Assembly (NCBI GenBank): GCA_022511485.1
Contig: JAFLUJ010000003.1
Location: 1 to 34,621 of the forward strand
Length of the DNA: 34,621 bases
Direction: 5' to 3'
Origin: Oscillospiraceae bacterium
GTDB taxonomy: Bacteria > Bacillota > Clostridia > Oscillospirales > Ruminococcaceae
The position numbers and the translations under genes were made by a program. The notes below the pieces were generated by a model. The model saw only the letters and a program-made list of their open reading frames with translations, did no database searches and was not told where the DNA came from. Of this stretch, positions 31,026-34,621 are shown piece after piece; the stretch's first letter is position 1; each line of letters opens with the position of its first letter.

Positions 31026-31069
31026 AAAAATAACCGCCCAGCTCTTCCCCAAGTTTGACGGTTATTTTT
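31026..31069. terminator. Bidirectional terminator of locus 4
   Basis: Arms AAAAATAACCG (31026-31036) and CGGTTATTTTT (31059-31069). Confidence 0.83.
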
Positions 31070-31118
31070 GCAATCAGTCACAAGGGAGCAAACCGTTCAT
31101 CGGTGTGCCCTTTTTTAT
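31026..31118 (-). ncRNA. Candidate RNA antitoxin of locus 4
   Basis: Starts near 31118 from the promoter at 31125-31153. Its 5' hairpin uses GGGCACACCGATGAACGG and TTTGCTCCC, like the other two antitoxins. It ends in the AAAAATAACCG / CGGTTATTTTT terminator shared with the toxin mRNA. Confidence 0.7.
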
Positions 31119-31124
31119 GCTTTT

Positions 31125-31153
31125 ATTATACACCCTTATTATCCATTTGTCAA
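31125..31153 (-). promoter_or_regulatory. Promoter of the locus 4 antitoxin RNA
   Basis: TTGACA (31153-31148), 17 bases, TATAAT (31130-31125) on the minus strand. Confidence 0.85.
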
Positions 31154-31184
31154 GCGGTTTTTGCAAAATTAAGCCAACCATAAA

Positions 31185-31215
31185 AAACGGGTATCGGAAA
31201 TTCCGATACCCGTTT
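31185..31215 (-). terminator. Terminator of the three-gene surface protein operon
   Basis: AAACGGGTATCGGAA / TTCCGATACCCGTTT with almost no loop. On the minus strand it is followed by TTTATGG, so the stem runs into CGTTTTTT. Confidence 0.87.
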
Positions 31216-31253
31216 AATATTATCCTTTAAGAGATCCGGTTTTATGTACCGAA

Positions 31254-31892
31254 TTACTTTCTCTTCCTGGAAGCGATCGCAGCAGCGCCGGCAACAGCCA
31301 TTACAGCAACAACAGATGCAACAGCAACGTTGCCTGTAGCAGGAGCTGTAGTTGTTGTTTCAGCAGCGGGAGCAGGAGCATCTTCGGAAGATGTGTCCTC
31401 TGCGGGAGCAGCAGCTCCACCGCCAAGACCGGAAACTGTAAATGTGATCTTAAGGCTGGAAGAAATAGCTGTAGCGTTATCTACAGGTGAATCGTTCTTA
31501 GTATCACCGTACTGGTTGTAAATTTCAATTCTGAAATTTCCCTTGTCCTCTACATCACCGTAGATGATCTTACCTGCGTCAAAGGAAAGAGCAGAACCAT
31601 CAACCTCAATGCTGTCAAGAACAGCTGTAGCATCAGGAGATCCGGCATACATACCCTCAATATCAATTACAAATACGCCGAAATCAACAGCGCCTGCAAC
31701 AGCAGTGGTCTCCAGTGTGTACTGACCATCGCCGTTAACTGTTACAGATGTATCCCAGTCCTGAGCAGCCCATGCTGTATCAGCAAAGCCGATCTTAGCG
31801 GTATACTCATCAGCTGCAAATGCATTCACAGCCATTGTAGAGAGAGCTACAGCAGCAGCTGCAACAGCAGCAACTATCTTTTTGATTTTCAT
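31254..31892 (-). CDS. Secreted beta-sandwich protein with APATGN tail (operon gene 3)
   Basis: A 212-residue surface protein. The signal peptide MKIKKIVAAVAAAAVALSTM runs to AFAADE. A single beta-rich domain follows (AKIGFADTAWAAQDWDTSVT, GQYTLETTAVAGAVDFGVFV, KGNFRIEIYNQYGD, SLKITFTVSGLGG), in the style of a carbohydrate-binding module. Then a Pro/Ala/Ser/Thr linker, APATGN, a hydrophobic stretch (VAVMAVAGAAAIA) and SRKRK. The start is the ATG after GGAGGTAAGCATA; an upstream in-frame ATG (31907) overlaps the ribosome site. It follows the middle gene by 44 bases. Sorting to the wall by a sortase accepting xPxTG is inferred. Confidence 0.75.
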   Translation of the reverse strand: MKIKKIVAAVAAAAVALSTMAVNAFAADEYTAKIGFADTAWAAQDWDTSVTVNGDGQYTLETTAVAGAVDFGVFVIDIEGMYAGSPDATAVLDSIEVDGSALSFDAGKIIYGDVEDKGNFRIEIYNQYGDTKNDSPVDNATAISSSLKITFTVSGLGGGAAAPAEDTSSEDAPAPAAETTTTAPATGNVAVASVVAVMAVAGAAAIASRKRK

Positions 31893-31936
31893 TATGCTTA
31901 CCTCCATACTTTATTAGAGTCAATGTTTAATGAAAA

Positions 31937-32890
31937 TTACTTTCTCTTCTTGGAAACGAGTGCAGCAGCACCAGCAACAGCCATTACAGCAGCGATAGAT
32001 GCAACAGCAACGTTACCTGTAGCAGGAGCAGCAGTTGCAGCCTCAGCAGCAGCCTGTGTCTCTGCGGGTGCAGGAGCAGCCTCTGTCTCAGCAGGAGCAG
32101 GAGCTACTTCATCATCAACGTCAACATCAATGTCGATGTCTTCGTCCTCGTCAACATCAAGGTCAACGTCAACTGCCTCATCAGCAACCTCAGCTTCTGT
32201 AGCTTCGGGCTCAGCCTCTGTAGCCTCAGGCTCTGTCTCTTCAACAACAGGTGCAAAACCAACAGTAATAGCATTTCCGCTAGCATCCTTAAATTCGATG
32301 TTGTCAATGTACATTACATAATCATCAGCATCCGCAGCAACAGCCCATCTCATAAGCCCGAAGAAAGGACTTTCACTTTCTTCTTTGTACTGCTCAGCTG
32401 CTAATATGAACTTTCTTTCAACCTTGACTGTAGCAACCTCACCAGGATTGTAAGCTCCGCCGTCCCATGCCTTATCGGACCAACTGGGGTTTTTCTGTGT
32501 ACCGTAGCTGCCTGCTGTACCAACAGCACCGCCTGCCCATCCAACGATACCTTCTTCTGTCTTAGGAACGATAGAAAGATCAAATGTAATGCTCTTGATC
32601 TTAACTACGTTTTCTTTCTCCATCATTTTGTAGAGATCAAACCAAACCTTAGGAACAGCAGTCTTATCAGCAACGTCAACCTTGAGCTGCTTGGAACCAT
32701 TGTAGTCCTCAACGCTGAGAACAGCATCAGAAGAACCGCTGTCTAAGTTCATATAAACGAAAGAGCAGTCGCCATCTTCAAAGTCAACAACTGTTGCACC
32801 TGATGTAACAGCAGATGCAGAAACAGCAGTCATAGCAGAAACAGCCATAGAAGCTGCAGCAATTCCTGCAAAGATTTTTTTAAGTTTCAT
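31937..32890 (-). CDS. Secreted CBM-like protein with APATGN tail (operon gene 2)
   Basis: A 317-residue surface protein. The signal peptide ends near VSASAVTS. Residues ~28-205 look like a jelly-roll glycan-binding domain: ATVVDFEDGDCSFVYMNLDS, KQLKVDVADKTAVPKVWFDL and a final strand YVMYIDNIEFKDASGNAITV. Then come an acidic linker (DVDLDVDEDEDIDIDVDVDD), an Ala/Pro/Glu segment, APATGN, a hydrophobic stretch and SKKRK. Start: the ATG at 32890, 8 bases after GGAGG; the apparent TTG start at 32905 is within the ribosome site. Asp/Val alternation in the linker suggests Ca binding or an extended stalk. Middle gene of the operon. Confidence 0.75.
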   Translation of the reverse strand: MKLKKIFAGIAAASMAVSAMTAVSASAVTSGATVVDFEDGDCSFVYMNLDSGSSDAVLSVEDYNGSKQLKVDVADKTAVPKVWFDLYKMMEKENVVKIKSITFDLSIVPKTEEGIVGWAGGAVGTAGSYGTQKNPSWSDKAWDGGAYNPGEVATVKVERKFILAAEQYKEESESPFFGLMRWAVAADADDYVMYIDNIEFKDASGNAITVGFAPVVEETEPEATEAEPEATEAEVADEAVDVDLDVDEDEDIDIDVDVDDEVAPAPAETEAAPAPAETQAAAEAATAAPATGNVAVASIAAVMAVAGAAALVSKKRK

Positions 32891-32936
32891 TGTAAATTCC
32901 TCCAAAAATTTTTTGTTTTTTATAGTAATTATAAAA

Positions 32937-33644
32937 TTACTTTCTTTTCTTAGTTGCTACAGCAGCAACACCAGCAACAGCCATTACAGAGATCATAACA
33001 GCAGCAGGAACATTTCCGGTTGCAGGAGCTGTAGTTGTAGTAGTTGTTGTTTCTCCAGCATCAGCAGCGGGAGCAGGAGCAGCTTCTTCTGATGTGTCCT
33101 CAGCAGGAGCAGCAGAGCCTCCATCAGGAGTAAATGTACCATTACTATAATCCCAGATCTGCTCTTCCTCAAGGGTATTAACAGAAGCACCGCTGAATGT
33201 ACCGGGCTCAAGATCAGCAGACTTAACGATTACGTTCTGAACCTGAAAACCGATACCGGAATCGCCAAGAGAAGCAATAGTATCAGCAGATACAACGAAA
33301 GTAAGAGTTGGCTCATTGGGAGAGATACCGATAAATCCGTCGCCCTTAGCGTAAACCTTATCACCCTGGATCTGATCGGTGATACGCAGCCAGCCGTTGT
33401 CAAAATCCATAGGAGCAATAATGTGCTGATCCTCTATGATAGATGATCTCCACTCAACAGTAAGTGTTACCTGAACGTCTCCACCTACAGCCTCAAGGTC
33501 AGCCTTAGGGATAGTTTTTCCTGCACCCCATGCACCAACATAATCTGAGTCCAGCTCAATTGTAGTAGCAAATGCGTTTACTGCCATCATAGAAACTGCA
33601 ACAGCAGCCGCAGCGATTCCTGCAACGATTTTTTTAAGTTTCAT
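32937..33644 (-). CDS. Secreted beta-sandwich protein with APATGN tail (operon gene 1)
   Basis: A 235-residue surface protein. The signal peptide ends at AFATT. The domain (IELDSDYVGAWGAGKTIPKA, VQVTLTVEWRSSIIEDQHII, GIGFQVQNVIVKSADLEPGT) is a beta-sandwich like the third gene of this operon. A Ser/Ala/Pro/Glu linker with a run of Thr follows, then APATGN, a hydrophobic segment (AVMISVMAVAGVAAVA) and TKKRK. The ATG at 33644 follows GGAGGAATTTGCA; the ATG at 33659 overlaps the ribosome site. First gene after the promoter at 33726-33754. Confidence 0.75.
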   Translation of the reverse strand: MKLKKIVAGIAAAAVAVSMMAVNAFATTIELDSDYVGAWGAGKTIPKADLEAVGGDVQVTLTVEWRSSIIEDQHIIAPMDFDNGWLRITDQIQGDKVYAKGDGFIGISPNEPTLTFVVSADTIASLGDSGIGFQVQNVIVKSADLEPGTFSGASVNTLEEEQIWDYSNGTFTPDGGSAAPAEDTSEEAAPAPAADAGETTTTTTTAPATGNVPAAVMISVMAVAGVAAVATKKRK

Positions 33645-33725
33645 TGCAAATTCCTCCATTCTTTTTCCTTTTAGCTGATATGCCGGGATACATCACCTAC
33701 CATACCGCTATTATTACGTATAATC

Positions 33726-33754
33726 ATTATAGCATTAATATTTCAAATTAGCAA
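33726..33754 (-). promoter_or_regulatory. Promoter of the three-gene surface protein operon
   Basis: TTGCTA (33754-33749), 17 bases, TATAAT (33731-33726) on the minus strand. Confidence 0.75.
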
Positions 33755-33953
33755 CATCATTTTTAAATAATTATTTCTCATTTTTTTTGTTCAAAATAGC
33801 GAAAATGACTATAAGTGCCTTCAAATTTGCCATTTGATACGTTTTTCGGGATATTCGCATATATCGCCTGTTAATTTTATGTGAACGAAAAACAAAAAGC
33901 CCATCCAAAAGCTGAACCTTTTCCATTGCCGCCTTAACAAGCATCGTGCAAAA

Positions 33954-33981
33954 CAAAAAGCCCGCCCAAAGGGACGAGCTT
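33954..33981 (-). terminator. Terminator of the stalk-protein gene
   Basis: Minus-strand AAGCTCGTCCC / GGGCGGGCTT (one U-G pair, one bulge) followed by TTTTTGTTTT. Confidence 0.8.
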
Positions 33982-33998
33982 CTTTAAGAAAAAATAAA

Positions 33999-34310
33999 TT
34001 ACTTAGCCTTCTTAGCAACAACAGCAGCTGCAGCGAGAGCTACAGGGATAACTGCGAGTGCGATAGGTGAGTTGCCTGTAACAGGGTTGGGAGCAACAGC
34101 GGGAGCTTCTGTAACAGCTTCTGTTACAACGGGAGCAGGCTCTGTCTCCTCTTCCTCTTCCTCTTCACCGAAATCGATCTCCTCGCCCTCAACTTCCTCG
34201 TCGAGAACGTCTACTTCAGCCTCAATGCCTGCTGCGGAAGCAGTCATGCCAACCATAGCTACAGACATTGCGCAAGCTGCGATTGCAGCAAGGATCTTTT
34301 TAATTTTCAT
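33999..34310 (-). CDS. Minimal acidic surface 'stalk' protein with NPVTG tail
   Basis: Only 103 residues. The signal peptide runs to ASAAG, then about 35 residues almost entirely Glu/Asp/Val (DVLDEEVEGEEIDFGEEEEE), a Pro/Val/Thr/Glu segment, NPVTGN, a hydrophobic run IALAVIPVALAAAAVV and AKKAK. There is no folded domain. Its tail is nearly the same as that of the 698-residue protein at 13438-15534 (VIPVALAAAAVVAKK), also at DNA level, so the two share recent ancestry. GGAGG supports the ATG at 34310. Possibly a surface charge coat or a decayed remnant of a larger sorted protein; both are inference. Confidence 0.75.
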   Translation of the reverse strand: MKIKKILAAIAACAMSVAMVGMTASAAGIEAEVDVLDEEVEGEEIDFGEEEEEEETEPAPVVTEAVTEAPAVAPNPVTGNSPIALAVIPVALAAAAVVAKKAK

Positions 34311-34621
34311 TGTTTTTTCCTCCATTCAATTGTTTTATCATAGTTTATCCTAACTACAGTGTAATTATAACACAATTAACTCATAAATCCAAGTAGCAAC
34401 CTAACAATTTTTAAGTTCATTATTTGGTGGAAATTAAGCAACATCCACAAAAAAGCAGAAATTTTTCACCGTAAAGTGAAATTTTGGTTACAATTTTTGT
34501 TACCTTTTTCCCTTTTTGTAATTTATTGTATAGATTGCTCCCGTATAAATGACGGAAAAGGACGCGGGGGTCAGGAAACCAAAGGGAAATGGAAAAAAAA
34601 AACCAAAAAAAATAAGCAATT
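34311..34621. other. Upstream region of the stalk-protein gene
   Basis: Contains the promoter at 34364-34392 and AT-rich DNA with short inverted repeats (TTTCAC/GTGAAA near 34470-34485; GGTTACAATTTTTGTTACC near 34485-34503). No gene seen to the window end. Confidence 0.5.
34364..34392 (-). promoter_or_regulatory. Promoter of the stalk-protein gene
   Basis: TTGGAT (34392-34387), 17 bases, TATAAT (34369-34364) on the minus strand. The -10 is inside the near-palindrome GTGTAATTATAACAC, a possible operator. Confidence 0.7.

Larger units (their letters stand above)
33645..33998. other. Intergenic region before the surface protein operon
   Basis: Holds the operon promoter (33726-33754), a leader of about 75 bases, and the terminator of the next gene (33954-33981). 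Between 33760 and 33950 the DNA is AT-rich; a 61-codon minus-strand frame there has no ribosome site or family resemblance. An approximate second copy of the GGGCTTTTTGTTTT word lies near 33890-33905. Confidence 0.5.

Noticed and set aside
31923..32321. 132-codon plus-strand frame full of Ser/Ala
   Set aside because: Shadow of the acidic linker of the minus-strand surface protein; the low-complexity codons read as SASSS on the other strand.
33771..33956. 61-codon minus-strand ORF
   Set aside because: No ribosome site, no conserved look, and it begins within the terminator region of the next gene.
1..34621. CRISPR array, tRNA or rRNA genes
   Set aside because: No regularly spaced direct repeats, no cloverleaf with GGTTCGA-type arm and no rRNA-like sequence were seen by eye.

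Overview
The window looks like a low-to-moderate GC Gram-positive anaerobe of the Clostridia, most probably a Ruminococcus-type member of the Oscillospiraceae (inference). Reasons: strong AGGAGG ribosome sites and TTGACA-17-TATAAT promoters, a SpoIIP sporulation hydrolase, Thr/Glu-rich lipoprotein linkers, carbohydrate ABC transporter genes, and secreted proteins ending in [NA]PxTGN-type sorting-like tails. There is no rRNA, tRNA, CRISPR array or complete transposase.

Left part (1-12.4 kb): after the 5' end of a lipoprotein gene running off the edge comes one long minus-strand operon of eight genes. It is read from a promoter at 12350-12378 to a terminator at 626-661. Order: a 975-residue solute-binding protein with carbohydrate-binding-like modules, a MalF/MalG-type permease pair, a membrane-anchored NHL/TPR protein, a Yip1-type membrane protein, a large secreted DUF5696-type protein, and a second MalF/MalG-type pair. 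It has no ATPase and no recognised classical glycoside hydrolase, so it reads as an uncharacterised glycan-uptake or sensing machine that borrows an ATPase encoded elsewhere.

Middle (12.4-21.7 kb): a decayed Rpn-type nuclease fragment abuts the first of three small convergent loci. Each locus has a roughly 30-residue hydrophobic peptide with a Lys-rich end and an opposing, strongly promoted short RNA that shares its terminator; they are best explained as type I (RNA-antitoxin) toxin-antitoxin modules. Between and beyond lie a 698-residue secreted surface protein with an NPKTG tail, spoIIP with a small membrane ORF behind it, two AT-rich orphan genes, rsmE and a chemoreceptor gene.

Right-centre (21.7-31.2 kb): a tandem segmental duplication produced two related lipoprotein genes, the first followed by an orphan copy of the promoter/leader of an EF-G-like gene. 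The terminator of the first copy carries a roughly 97-bp inserted structured element that recurs in the leader of the ABC operon. Next come a CBM-like membrane-anchored protein, a polytopic membrane protein, a MITE-like 103-bp inverted repeat, a Nudix hydrolase, an orphan toxin-type promoter with a short terminated transcript, a pyrophosphatase-like/histidine-phosphatase fusion and the third toxin-antitoxin locus.

Right end (31.2-34.6 kb): a three-gene operon of secreted beta-sandwich-like proteins with APATGN tails, then a 103-residue 'bare stalk' protein (signal peptide, acidic linker, NPVTG tail). With the 698-residue protein these make five candidate sorted surface proteins in one window.
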